DNA of 64,000 nucleotides from Pseudoflavitalea sp. G-6-1-2 (lineage in GTDB: Bacteria; Bacteroidota; Bacteroidia; Chitinophagales; Chitinophagaceae): contig NZ_JABBGB010000003.1 in the NCBI RefSeq assembly GCF_012927185.1, positions 496,001 to 560,000 of the forward strand, given 5' to 3'. The position numbers were made by a program, and so were the translations under genes. Positions 32,829 to 42,800 of this stretch are shown one piece after another; position 1 is the first letter of the stretch; each line of letters opens with the position of its first letter. The notes under the pieces are model-generated. The model was not told the origin of the DNA. It saw nothing but the letters and a program-made list of their open reading frames with translations, and searched no databases.

Positions 32829-35441
32829 TCATCGTACCACCACGGCTTTCCGGTACAATTGTTTCCCGTTTTTCGATACCACCAGAAAATACAATCCATT
32901 CTTTAGTCCTGATAACGAAACCGCTTGCGGGAATTCCGTCAATGGCTGTTGTTTCATCAACTGCCCCTGCACATTGTACAACTGTATCAATGCCGGCAGA
33001 AAATCTGCTGCATAAACTTTCAGCGTTCCCGTTGCTGCAACCGGATTCGGATACGCCAGGTAAGCGCCTTCTTTCAATGCGAATACTGTCTGTGGCTCAC
33101 TGTACACCCATTGCCCGTTCTGCAACTGGAGTTTCAGCCGGTAGGTATTTTCTCCCTGCTGCAATTGTTCATCTGTCCATTCGTACAAAAGCAGGGTAGG
33201 AGCAGTTACCTGTTTCAGTTGCTCACTGCCTTTGCGAAGCAGTTTTTCCAGTACAATATTTTTGATCTGATACAATGTTCCGAGTTCTGCATTGATCCGG
33301 ATGGCGCCTGATTCTCCCAATACCGCAAGAAAGTTTCTGATATAACAATCCACTCCCTGTGCCGTATAATCGAAAGCAAAGCTTTTTATGCCGGAAGTGT
33401 TGCCGTTGATACTAGTTGCCACAGCATAATGCAATGCCGGATGTGCTGATTTTTTCAGCACAACGTTCGTATCGGAAGTGGTAAGTATTGGATGAAGATA
33501 TTGATCGCCCAGTTCATACACCGTAAACTGTTTGGTGTTTGCAGATTTGTTCCAGCTCAATAAAAATGAGTCTGCGCAATTGAAACCTGTAACAGCATTG
33601 AGTTGCCCCGAAATCGTAAAGGGATCACTGTCGAAATGTTGCCCGCCGATACTCATGCGCAGCTTCGCTATGCAGACCGTATCTGGTGTTGTCCATTTAA
33701 ACCATGATTGTGTCAAAGCAGCCGCCCCTACTGGCTTCCAGCTGCTGCCGTTATCGGTCGAATAGCTGAGTTGTCCTGCCGCCACATCAAAGGATGATGA
33801 CCAGCGAAGCGTATTGCTGCTTCCATTCAGCAGGTTGTCTTTTCTTCCCGGATAATACCAGCGGAACCTGTTCGCCGTATCCATTTGAAAGGCTACTGCA
33901 TAATCCTGATAGGCCGTTGTTATATGCGTGCCTTTGACTGCAATCTGATAGGTACCGCCAGCGGGATTATCGATAGTGATCTGTTCGGTATTATTGAGCG
34001 TATCCACTTTCCTTACTGCTGCTTTCTTCAATGAATCTGCATGCGGAAAATGGGATGCTACCCATGGGTGTAAGATCTCTCCTGTTAGTGTATTCGTTAG
34101 CGTTAGATCGAGATCGTTCACCAGCGCTTTGCTGGCTGCAGGATCTCCGGGAGGGTCCGTCCAGCAGAGCGTGACTTTGAATTTCTTCAGTCCGGCAGGA
34201 AGCGCAATGGTTACCTGATCTGTCTGCCCTGGTGCAAGCCTGTTCTGCATCCAGCTGATCCAGCTCATAGCCTCCAATGCGCGCAGCACATTTACATTTC
34301 CATAGCCATATTGAAAATCGGGGCCGGGTGCGCCCATATCATCGGCTGAGTTGATGAGGAATGCTTTTACCAGCGAGGCATTGGGATACACGCTCCGTAT
34401 CTGTTTGTAATATTGCTGCAACAGCAATGCTGCACCGCTCACGATTGCTGCTGCTCCGGAGCTTCCATCCTGACCGAATGCTACGAGATCGGGTTTTAAC
34501 CTTCCATCGTATGTGGGACCCCGTGAGCTTCGTATTTCGAGCTGATGCAGAGAATCTGTTGCACCAACTGTAATGATGTTTTTCGCCATCTTGAAACTGC
34601 CGGTAAGATTCGCGAACGCCGGTATGTTTTGATACGGCCCACTGGTACTGGTTACATTGCCGCTATTGCCTGCCGAGAAAACATGCAGCAACAATGGATT
34701 GGCTGATACACTGGCATCATAGGCCAGCGCATCTGCACCGTAATAGTTTTCAATGCCCGTTCCATAACTGTGATTCTGCACATTGATTGCATACTGCTGA
34801 TACACTGCATCGGGTTCAGGCAACAGGCTTTCGAATGAGGCCGAACTGATCCCCGCAGCCCATGCTGCTCCTTTACTTGTGTAGTGTGAGTTTCCACCTC
34901 CGGCAGCGATAGTACCCATGATAGTTGCATGCCCCGAAAACGTATTGGAAACGAGATGGGTACGAAGATAGCGTCCCTTAAAATCTATATCGGTAGTATC
35001 GAAGCGATTCTCCTTCACGGAGAGCACGGTGCCCTGTCCATTCAGTGTTTCAAAGAAATTATGGGCGGCATTGATCTGATTGGCGGTGGGGTCGAAGCCC
35101 TCGATGCTGAGTTCTTCTGTCGGGATCCTGGGCCGGTCTACCAGCTGCAGCAGCCCCGGTACTGCCAGCAGTGAATCGATCACTTTACGGGTGGTCTTAA
35201 CCACAACGAGTCCGGTTGCGGGATAGCGCTGCAGAATGGTTAAGGGAACCTGTTTTTTAATGATGTAATCCTTCAGCAGGGTGGTATCTTTGCAAAGAAG
35301 CCACCACGTAGTGGATTGATTATCAGAGTTAATTTGGATAGCCGACGGAGATATGCGTCCGATACCGGGTTTTGACGGTTGCGCAATACCGGGCAAAGCC
35401 GGCAGGAGTAAGGCTAGCAGAAGCGATAAGTAGATTCTCAT
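32829..35441 (-). CDS. Subtilisin-like (S8) serine protease with C-terminal T9SS sorting domain
   Basis: 870 residues. The signal peptide (about 1-20) is followed by an N-terminal propeptide-like part (to about 115) and an S8 domain. His171 (SGHATIMGT), Asn259 of the oxyanion hole (FSAGNSGN) and Ser328 (GSSGAAAIVSG in place of GTSMATP) are visible. The position of the catalytic Asp (usually V-I-D-T-G) reads VKENR, that is Glu144. Beta domains follow, then a type A sorting domain (about 785-870, AYPNPVAATGTLKVY to GLYFLVVSKNGK), so it should be exported by T9SS and attached to the surface or secreted. Activity is uncertain because of the altered triad. Confidence 0.9.
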   Translation of the reverse strand: MRIYLSLLLALLLPALPGIAQPSKPGIGRISPSAIQINSDNQSTTWWLLCKDTTLLKDYIIKKQVPLTILQRYPATGLVVVKTTRKVIDSLLAVPGLLQLVDRPRIPTEELSIEGFDPTANQINAAHNFFETLNGQGTVLSVKENRFDTTDIDFKGRYLRTHLVSNTFSGHATIMGTIAAGGGNSHYTSKGAAWAAGISSASFESLLPEPDAVYQQYAINVQNHSYGTGIENYYGADALAYDASVSANPLLLHVFSAGNSGNVTSTSGPYQNIPAFANLTGSFKMAKNIITVGATDSLHQLEIRSSRGPTYDGRLKPDLVAFGQDGSSGAAAIVSGAALLLQQYYKQIRSVYPNASLVKAFLINSADDMGAPGPDFQYGYGNVNVLRALEAMSWISWMQNRLAPGQTDQVTIALPAGLKKFKVTLCWTDPPGDPAASKALVNDLDLTLTNTLTGEILHPWVASHFPHADSLKKAAVRKVDTLNNTEQITIDNPAGGTYQIAVKGTHITTAYQDYAVAFQMDTANRFRWYYPGRKDNLLNGSSNTLRWSSSFDVAAGQLSYSTDNGSSWKPVGAAALTQSWFKWTTPDTVCIAKLRMSIGGQHFDSDPFTISGQLNAVTGFNCADSFLLSWNKSANTKQFTVYELGDQYLHPILTTSDTNVVLKKSAHPALHYAVATSINGNTSGIKSFAFDYTAQGVDCYIRNFLAVLGESGAIRINAELGTLYQIKNIVLEKLLRKGSEQLKQVTAPTLLLYEWTDEQLQQGENTYRLKLQLQNGQWVYSEPQTVFALKEGAYLAYPNPVAATGTLKVYAADFLPALIQLYNVQGQLMKQQPLTEFPQAVSLSGLKNGLYFLVVSKNGKQLYRKAVVVR

Positions 35442-35537
35442 AACAGCGGCACTATCCTTTAAAGTTAAATAATTGCGGCATGCGCATTTTGCATATATTT
35501 TTCGGGTCGCCGCACGTGTTTTTCCGGGTTATTTGAT

Positions 35538-35545
35538 TACCTTTG
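35538..35545 (+). promoter_or_regulatory. Promoter -7 box TACCTTTG for fusA
   Basis: Exact TAnnTTTG match, followed by GC as before rpsL and rpsJ. It places transcription start near 35552 and therefore supports the ATG at 35605, excluding a longer upstream reading frame. Confidence 0.6.
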
Positions 35546-35604
35546 CGCACCAAATTCAGGGAGCGTTGTTCCCTGTTCACATTAAAAAGCAAATAAATCA
35601 AGTC

Positions 35605-37755
35605 ATGGCAGACTTACGACTACAAAGAAATTTTGGTATTGCGGCGCACATCGATGCCGGCAAAACCACTACCACAGAGCGTATCCTGAGGTATACCGGT
35701 ATGATCCACAAGATTGGTGAAGTACACGACGGTGGCGCTACCACTGACTGGATGGAACAGGAAAAGGAGAGAGGTATTACCATTACTTCTGCTGCTGTTA
35801 GCTGCCAGTGGCAATTCCCTACCGTAATGGGTAAGGCTGATGCAAACACCAAGAAATACTATTTCAATATCATCGATACTCCAGGTCACGTAGACTTCAC
35901 CGTAGAGGTTGAACGTTCTATGCGTGTACTGGATGGTCTGATCGCATTGTTCTCTGCCGTTGACGGTGTTGAACCTCAGTCTGAGACTGTATGGCGTCAG
36001 GCTAACCGTTACAAAGTTCCACGTATCGGTTTCGTAAATAAAATGGACCGCTCAGGAGCCGACTTCCTGAACGTGGTTAAACAGGTGAAAGAAATGCTGG
36101 GTGCTAAAGCAGTTCCCCTGCAACTTCCAATCGGCGCTGAAGATGATTTCAAAGGTGTGGTTGACCTGATCACCATGAAAGGTGTTATCTGGGATATGGC
36201 AACTGAAGGTATGACCTTCCAGTACATTCCTATTCCGGACGACATGAAGGAAGAAGCTGAGTTATGGAGAGCGTCACTGATCGAAGCAGTTGCTGAATAC
36301 GACGACAAACTGATGGAGAAATTCTTTGAAGATCCCAACACCATCACTGAAGAAGAGGTTCACGAGGCTATCCGTAAGGCTACCATCGACCTCAGCATCG
36401 TTCCGATGATGTGTGGTTCTTCATTCAAGAACAAAGGTGTACAAACTGCACTCGATGCCGTTTGCCGCTACCTGCCTTCTCCTGTAGATATCGACGATAC
36501 AGTAGGTATCAACCCTGAAACTGGTGCTGAAGAGGTTCGTAAAGCCGACCCTAAAGCTCCTTTCGCAGCACTGGCCTTCAAGATCATGACCGATCCTTTC
36601 GTAGGTCGTCTCGCGTTCTTCAGGTGTTATAGCGGCCACCTCGATGCCGGTTCTTATGTTAAGAACATGCGTTCTGGTAAAAACGAGCGTATCAGCCGTA
36701 TCATGAAGATGTTCGCCAACAAACAAAACCCTATCGACTTCATCGAAGCTGGTGATATCGGTGCGGCTGTTGGTTTCAAGGAAATCAAAACCGGTGATAC
36801 CCTTTGCGACGAAAACCATCCGATCGTTCTCGAGAACATGTTCATCCCTGAGCCTGTAATCGCGATCGCTATCGAGCCTAAAACTCAGGCTGACGTCGAC
36901 AAAATGGGTATGGCTATTGCCAAACTGGTGGAAGAAGATCCTACACTCCGCGTTAATACAGATGAAGATACCGGTCAAACCATCCTTCGTGGAATGGGTG
37001 AGCTGCACCTGGAAATCATCATCGACCGTATGCGTCGTGAGTTCAAAGTAGAAGTAAACCAGGGTGCTCCTCAGGTTGCTTATAAAGAAGCGTTCCGCAA
37101 ATCTGTTGAACACCGTGAGGTGCTGAAGAAACAGTCTGGTGGTCGTGGTAAATTCGCCGACATCGTATTCGAATTCGGTCCTGCCGATGAAGAATGGCTG
37201 AAAGCGAACGAAGGACAGCAATTCCAGTTCGTAAACGATATCTTCGGTGGATCTATCCCCCGTGAGTTCGTACCTGCGATCCAGAAAGGCTTCCAGACTT
37301 CAATGACCAGCGGCGTTCTCGCAAACTTCCCTGTTGAAAACATGAAAGTGCGCGTATTCGACGGTAGCTTCCACGCAGTTGACTCCGACTCTATGAGCTT
37401 TGAGCTTTGTGCTAAAGCAGGTTTCCGTGAGGCAGCCCGCAAAGCACAGCCAGTGCTTCTTGAGCCAATCATGAAAGTAGAAGTTATTACTCCGGACCAA
37501 TACATGGGAGACGTAACAGGTGACCTTAACCGTCGTCGTGGTATGCTCGAAGGTATGGATAGCCGTAACAATGCACAGGTGATCAAAGCTAAAGTTCCAC
37601 TGTCTGAAATGTTCGGATATGTAACTCAGCTGCGTTCACTCAGCTCTGGCCGCGCTACTTCTACCATGGAGTTCTCTCACTACAATCCTGCACCTAACAA
37701 CATCGCTGAAGAAGTGATTGCAAAGGTGAAAGGAAAAGCGAAAGTTGAAGACTAA
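35605..37755 (+). CDS. fusA: Elongation factor G
   Basis: 716 residues, from the ATG that begins [24 protein letters not shown] drives translocation and ribosome recycling with GTP. G1 is AHIDAGKT (14-21), then the switch region ([17 protein letters not shown]), DTPGHVDF and [10 protein letters not shown]. Domains II-V follow, with [18 protein letters not shown] and the C-terminal [17 protein letters not shown]. The reading frame is open further upstream, but the promoter at 35538 rules that out. The gene is monocistronic, with its own promoter and terminator. In most Bacteroidota fusA lies between rpsG and rpsJ without interruption. Confidence 0.97.
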   Translation: MADLRLQRNFGIAAHIDAGKTTTTERILRYTGMIHKIGEVHDGGATTDWMEQEKERGITITSAAVSCQWQFPTVMGKADANTKKYYFNIIDTPGHVDFTVEVERSMRVLDGLIALFSAVDGVEPQSETVWRQANRYKVPRIGFVNKMDRSGADFLNVVKQVKEMLGAKAVPLQLPIGAEDDFKGVVDLITMKGVIWDMATEGMTFQYIPIPDDMKEEAELWRASLIEAVAEYDDKLMEKFFEDPNTITEEEVHEAIRKATIDLSIVPMMCGSSFKNKGVQTALDAVCRYLPSPVDIDDTVGINPETGAEEVRKADPKAPFAALAFKIMTDPFVGRLAFFRCYSGHLDAGSYVKNMRSGKNERISRIMKMFANKQNPIDFIEAGDIGAAVGFKEIKTGDTLCDENHPIVLENMFIPEPVIAIAIEPKTQADVDKMGMAIAKLVEEDPTLRVNTDEDTGQTILRGMGELHLEIIIDRMRREFKVEVNQGAPQVAYKEAFRKSVEHREVLKKQSGGRGKFADIVFEFGPADEEWLKANEGQQFQFVNDIFGGSIPREFVPAIQKGFQTSMTSGVLANFPVENMKVRVFDGSFHAVDSDSMSFELCAKAGFREAARKAQPVLLEPIMKVEVITPDQYMGDVTGDLNRRRGMLEGMDSRNNAQVIKAKVPLSEMFGYVTQLRSLSSGRATSTMEFSHYNPAPNNIAEEVIAKVKGKAKVED

Positions 37756-37781
37756 ATAGCAAATTCCGCTGCATATTTTCC

Positions 37782-37817
37782 AAAGGGGTGTATCGAAAGA
37801 TGCACCCTTTTTTTGTA
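37782..37817 (+). terminator. Terminator of fusA
   Basis: GGGTGTATC, GAAA loop, GATGCACCC (one G-U pair) with flanking AAAG and a run of seven T, about 30 nt after the stop. Confidence 0.88.
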
Positions 37818-37869
37818 GCATTCGTACTGAAAGATTCTCTAGTTTTACAACTGAACCAATCGCTGCTAA

Positions 37870-38466
37870 TTGCCCCCTGATCCCATTCATACAGAAAAAG
37901 AATTGCTATCCCTCATCGCAGCAGGTGATGAGTACGCTTTCAAAGCGCTGCATAGTCTGTACTGGAATGAAGTATATTCTCTCGCTATCGCTTTCACCAA
38001 ATCGCCTTCAACGGCGGAAGACATCGTACAGGAAGTATTCCTGAAATTGTGGATCAAACGCCATTCCCTCGATCATATCGCCAACTTCCGAGCATATTTT
38101 ATGATCATGGTGAGAAACGAACTGATCTCCGCACTCCGGAAAAATAAAAAGCAGGAAAAAGACCTGCAGGTGTTTATCAAAACCGCCGCCCCTGCTGATA
38201 TTCAGCCTCATCACAGCGACATCGGCGCTGCATCGGAACTGGTGAAAGAATCATTGCAGCAACTGCCCGAAAGGCAGCAACAGATCTTCAGAATGAGCCG
38301 CGAAGAGGGTATGGATCACAATGCCATCGCCGACGAACTCAACCTCTCGAAAAAGACGGTCTCCAACACCATCACAATCGTACTGGCACATATCAGAAAA
38401 CAACTGCACAAATACGATCTCCTCATCGCGGTGTTTGCGGCAATGAGCATCTTCATCATGCCATAA
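37870..38466 (+). CDS. ECF RNA polymerase sigma factor, FecI-like (Sus locus 2)
   Basis: 198 residues. Region 2 is at about 22-95 (AFKALHSLYWNEVYSLAIAFTKSPSTAEDIVQEVFLKLWIKR). Region 4 is at about 130-180 (QQLPERQQQIFRMSREEGMDHNAIADELNLSKKTVSNTI). The start must be the TTG at 37870: the codon before it (37867-37869) is TAA in frame, and the first downstream ATG lies inside region 2. The C-terminus is hydrophobic (LLIAVFAAMSIFIMP), as in the locus 1 sigma. It should be controlled by the FecR-like protein 91 bp downstream and activate the locus 2 genes. Confidence 0.92.
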   Translation: MPPDPIHTEKELLSLIAAGDEYAFKALHSLYWNEVYSLAIAFTKSPSTAEDIVQEVFLKLWIKRHSLDHIANFRAYFMIMVRNELISALRKNKKQEKDLQVFIKTAAPADIQPHHSDIGAASELVKESLQQLPERQQQIFRMSREEGMDHNAIADELNLSKKTVSNTITIVLAHIRKQLHKYDLLIAVFAAMSIFIMP

Positions 38467-38557
38467 AAAATATTTCTCCTTTTGTCGGGTGTGCCGATAT
38501 GAAACTGCGTCTATACCTAAGTAACCTTTCCTTTTCTGTAAGCCAATCAAAATACCC

Positions 38558-39760
38558 ATGCAACAATCATTACAGGAATTGCTCGAAAAGTATTTGTCTG
38601 AATCCCTCACCGGAGAAGAACTGGTCCTATTCAAACAAATGCTGCAAGACAATAACCAGCAGCAAACGCTGGAACAACTCATCGACGAATATGCGAATGA
38701 AAAAACGCTCCTGGGAGCCGATGATGAGGAACTGAAAGCACAAAGCTTTCATCGCCTGAAACAACAGATGCAAATTGCAGATCACAACGATCTTCAATCC
38801 CGCAGGCCGGTAAGGAGATCACTTATCCTGAAATGGAGTGCAGCTGCTGCTGTATTGCTGATGGCCGGTGCCGCCTGCTATATCTGGCTTCGGCCCGCAC
38901 CTCAAAAGAAGGCGGAGACTGCATTGGCTGATAAATCAAATACAACGGTGCCGGGCGCCGGCATTGGTCCCGGAGGGAACAAAGCAGTGCTCACATTGGC
39001 AGACGGACGTTCCATTGAGCTCGACAATGCAGCCAACGGAACCCTCGCTATGCAGGGAAGTGCAAGGATCAGCAAAACCGGTAATGGCCAACTGATGTAC
39101 GAAGCAGATCGCAAGAATGAGGAATTGCTGATGAATACCATCAGCACACCAATTGGCGGACAATATCAGGTGGTATTGCCCGATGGATCGACAGCCAGAT
39201 TGAATGCAGCTTCGTCCATTTCATTTCCGGCCAGCTTCTCCGGAAAAACAAGGAATGTGAAGATTACGGGAGAAGTATTTCTGTCTGTGGCAAAAGAGCC
39301 GAATCAGCCATTCATGGTAGAAGCAAATGGATCAACCATCAAAGTGCTGGGAACGGCTTTCAATATCAATGCCTACAAAGATGAGGCATTCACGCGCACC
39401 ACGCTGGTGGAAGGCGCTGTATCCATCGGGGCAGGCAGCAACCAGTTGCTGCTGAAACCTGGTCAGCAGGCCGCTATACCTGCCGATAACTCCGGTATAA
39501 AACTGGTGGAAGCGGCAGATATGCAAAAAATACTGGCGTGGACAAATGGACTTTTCAATTTCGAGGGTGCCGAATTGCCGGCTGTGATGCGCCAGCTCGA
39601 ACGCTGGTACAATATCACTGTGGAGTACGAAGGCCATCCGCCCACGATCCATTTCAAAGGAAAAATGTACAGAAATCTGAATCTCCCCGATGTGCTGGAA
39701 AGCCTCAAAGGAATGGGACTTGAATTCAGAATGGAAGGGAGGAGGCTGATTGTGAAATAA
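38558..39760 (+). CDS. FecR-family anti-sigma factor with DUF4974 domain (Sus locus 2)
   Basis: 400 residues. Cytoplasmic N-terminus (1-90); one membrane helix at about 93-111 (WSAAAAVLLMAGAACYIWL). The periplasmic FecR domain spans about 140-290 (ISTPIGGQYQVVLPDGSTARLNAASSISF, ITGEVFLSVAKEPNQPF, VLGTAFNINAYKDE). The C-terminal DUF4974 domain spans about 320-400 (ILAWTNGLFNFEGAELPAVM). It is colinear with the locus 1 FecR over its whole length. It should transmit the substrate signal from the STN domain of the next gene's transporter to the sigma factor. Confidence 0.94.
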   Translation: MQQSLQELLEKYLSESLTGEELVLFKQMLQDNNQQQTLEQLIDEYANEKTLLGADDEELKAQSFHRLKQQMQIADHNDLQSRRPVRRSLILKWSAAAAVLLMAGAACYIWLRPAPQKKAETALADKSNTTVPGAGIGPGGNKAVLTLADGRSIELDNAANGTLAMQGSARISKTGNGQLMYEADRKNEELLMNTISTPIGGQYQVVLPDGSTARLNAASSISFPASFSGKTRNVKITGEVFLSVAKEPNQPFMVEANGSTIKVLGTAFNINAYKDEAFTRTTLVEGAVSIGAGSNQLLLKPGQQAAIPADNSGIKLVEAADMQKILAWTNGLFNFEGAELPAVMRQLERWYNITVEYEGHPPTIHFKGKMYRNLNLPDVLESLKGMGLEFRMEGRRLIVK

Positions 39761-39782
39761 ACATGCAGAATTGTTGATCAAC

Positions 39783-39815
39783 AAAAAAAGCCAGAAATGC
39801 TGTCACATCTCTGGC
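39783..39815 (-). terminator. Antisense-oriented intrinsic terminator between FecR and SusC (locus 2)
   Basis: GCCAGA (39790-39795) and TCTGGC (39810-39815), extended inward by ATG/CAT, form a hairpin with a 6-nt loop. On the plus strand it is preceded by seven A (39783-39789), so on the minus strand a hairpin is followed by seven T. In the minus-strand RNA the one mismatch becomes a G-U pair, so that strand folds better. A minus-strand -7 box TAGTTTTG lies at 39874-39881. Confidence 0.6.
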
Positions 39816-39873
39816 CGAAAGTTGGGCAACTCTTAATAGTCATCTGGACTGCTTATTTATCACCCAAACTTTG

Positions 39874-39881
39874 CAAAACTA
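39874..39881 (-). promoter_or_regulatory. Possible antisense -7 box TAGTTTTG at the SusC start (locus 2)
   Basis: The minus strand reads TAGTTTTG, an exact TAnnTTTG match. It would start a transcript near 39867 running into the antisense terminator at 39783-39815, a small RNA of about 80 nt. No TTG at the ideal -33 distance was found. Confidence 0.3.
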
Positions 39882-42800
39882 TGCAAAATGTAATGATTTG
39901 CATGCCGGCAACCTGCTGGAGGTATCGGCGCGTCACCAAATTTCTGTTAGTAATGAAACTAACTGCTGTATTTCTTCTGGCCGGAATTATGACTGTATCT
40001 GCGAACGCCGTTTCGCAACAGATCAGTTTTTCGGGTCAGCAGGTTTCTCTCGAAACTGTGATTGGTTCTGTTGAAAAACAAACCAGTTACGTATTCATGT
40101 ACACAGACCAGCAGCTGCGTACTGCCCGGCCGGTTACCATGAAAGCGGTGAATGTTCCCGTCGAAAAATTTCTGGCTGATGTATTCCGCGATCAGCCTCT
40201 CAGTTTCACCATCAAAGGCAAAAGTATTTTCATCGCCACCAAACCCGTACCGGGCGTATCTTTCACCGAGTTACTGATTGCCGTTCAGGATCCTGTGGCA
40301 GGGCGCATTCTGGCTGCCGACGGCAAGCCATTGTCCGGCGCCTCTGTTTTGGTGAAGAACAGCAAAAACTCAGTGATGACCGATAACGAAGGCAATTTCA
40401 GATTGCAGGTGAAAGAAGGCGATGTTCTTGTTTTCTCCTTCGTGGGATATGAGCCGCGCGAGCTGAAGGTCACTGCTTCCATCCTCGAAAAAGCAAAACA
40501 ACAATCCGGAATAATTCCTGAGCTCACTGTTCAGCTTTCATTAAGCAATTCGAAGCTGGACGAAATACAGGTGATTGCCTATGGCACCACCACCTTGCGC
40601 ATGAACACCGGCTCCGTAGCCAAAATAAAAGGAGAGGATATCAGAAGACAACCCGTAGACAATCCATTGCTCGCATTGGGAGGCCGTTTGCCGGGTGTGC
40701 AGATTGTACAGACGAATGGCTTGTCGGGCGCTCCGGTTAGCGTACTGATCCGCGGCAAAAGTTCGCTGGGCGCAGCCAACGATCCTTTATATGTGATCGA
40801 CGGAGTTCCCTTTGCGCATTCCCTTACCAATGTTACGTTGGGAAACGGCATTCAGGTGCAAACCCTTGGAGGACTTAGCAGCGCCAGTTTCCGTACCAAT
40901 CCGTTTGTAGCTATTAATCCTTCTGACATTGAAAGTATTGAAGTATTGAAAGATGCCGATGCAACTGCCATCTACGGCTCAAGAGGCGCCAATGGTGTAA
41001 TTCTGATCACTACCAGAAAAGCAAAGGCAGGGAAGATGTCTGTGGACTTCAACTTCTACACAGGATGGGGAAGGCCCACCAAACTGCCTGAGTACATGAA
41101 CACGCAGCAGTACATTACCATGCGTAAAGAAGCGTTCAAAAATGATAACATCACACCTACTGCTTCCAATGCAACCGACCTGATGGTATGGGATACCACC
41201 CGCTACAACAACTGGAGCAAGCTGCTGATGGGAAACAAAGCCCACAGCACAGATGCACAGGTTCGTCTGTCTGGCGGCAATCAACAAACGCAGTTCGGAT
41301 TGGCTGCCGGCTTCCATCGCGAAACGCCCATTTTTTACGGCAATATGTATAACAACAGGGTGAGCTTCCGTGCTAATGTGATGCATCGCTCAACCGACAA
41401 TAAATTTCAGGTGTCTTTCAATGTCGGTTACAATGCAGATAAGAACAGCATCGTTACCACCGATCTTACTCAGTTGCTCAACACCATTCCCAATGCACCT
41501 GCTCCATTCGATGAAAAGGGCAATCTTGTATGGAGAGACAAAGGCATCAATTTCTCCAACCCAATGGCCTATCTCTTTAAAACATACCTGGGTAAAACCG
41601 ACAACCTGATCGGTAACATCAACATGCGATACAACATTGCAGAAGGGCTGCAGGTTAGGCTGGATGCGGGTTATACAGCCATGACACTCGATCAGAGAAC
41701 TGCAAACCCTATCAAATCTCAAAGTCCGTACAGCGCTAATCTCATCAGCAGTGCAGACTTCTACAATCAAACGCATAAGAACTGGATCGTAGAACCACAG
41801 GCAGAATACACCAAACGCTGGGGCCGCGGTAAACTGCAATTGCTGGCGGGTCTCAGCTTCCAGGAACAGGTGAATGAAGGCACTACCATCAATGCTTCGG
41901 GTTATTCAAACGACGACCTGATGAAAACACCGGGCCTTGCTTCGAACAAAGCTGTATCGAATTCTTACGCCAAGTATCATTATGCGGCCTTGTTCGGTAG
42001 AATCAATTACAACTGGGACAGCAAGTATCTCATCAATATTTCTGCGCGTCGCGATGGATCGAGCAGGTTTGGTCCTGGTCGTCAATTCGGCAATTTCGGA
42101 GCCATTGGTGCCGGCTGGATCTTCAGCGAAGAAAACTTCATGAAGAATCTGCACTTCCTTCACTTTGGTAAGCTGAGAGCAAGCATGGGCATTACCGGAA
42201 ACGACCGTATCGGCGACTACCAATACCTGGCCAGCTGGTCGTCTTCCAACGCTGCTGTTCCGTATCAGGGACTCGGAGGTCTCTATCCATCGAGATTGTA
42301 CAATCCTGATTTTGCATGGGAGCGAAACAAGAAATGGGAAGCCGCCATTGAATTGTCTTTTTTGGAAGACAAAATTTTCTTCAGTGCAGATTATTACCTC
42401 AACAGAACCGATAATCAGCTCACCGGACTGGTACTGCCTTCTCAGGTTGGTTTTACCAGCGTGCAGGCCAACAGAGATGCCATTTTGCAGAATACAGGAT
42501 GGGAGTTGATGCTGAACACCACCAATATTGCAAAAGATAAGTTCAGCTGGAAATCGTCTTTCAATATTTCCTTCCCCAAAAACAAACTGATCGCATACCC
42601 GGGACTGGAAGATACTTACTACGCAAGTGTGTGGAGCATCGGTATGCCTATCACCATCAACAAATCCGTACCCTATCTTGGTGTTGATCCTGCTACCGGC
42701 ATTCATAAACTGGCAGGGATCTCCATTCCGAAAGACCAGACTTCTGTAAATGATATGGCTATGCAATACTACGGCGGTCTTCAGAACACTTTTGAATACA

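Noticed and set aside
35473-35604. 44-codon N-terminal extension of EF-G
   Set aside because: It begins upstream of the fusA promoter, and EF-G proteins start at MADLRLQRN-type sequences.
36421-37221. 266-codon minus-strand frame inside fusA
   Set aside because: Shadow of fusA with low-complexity hydrophobic/His-rich translation.
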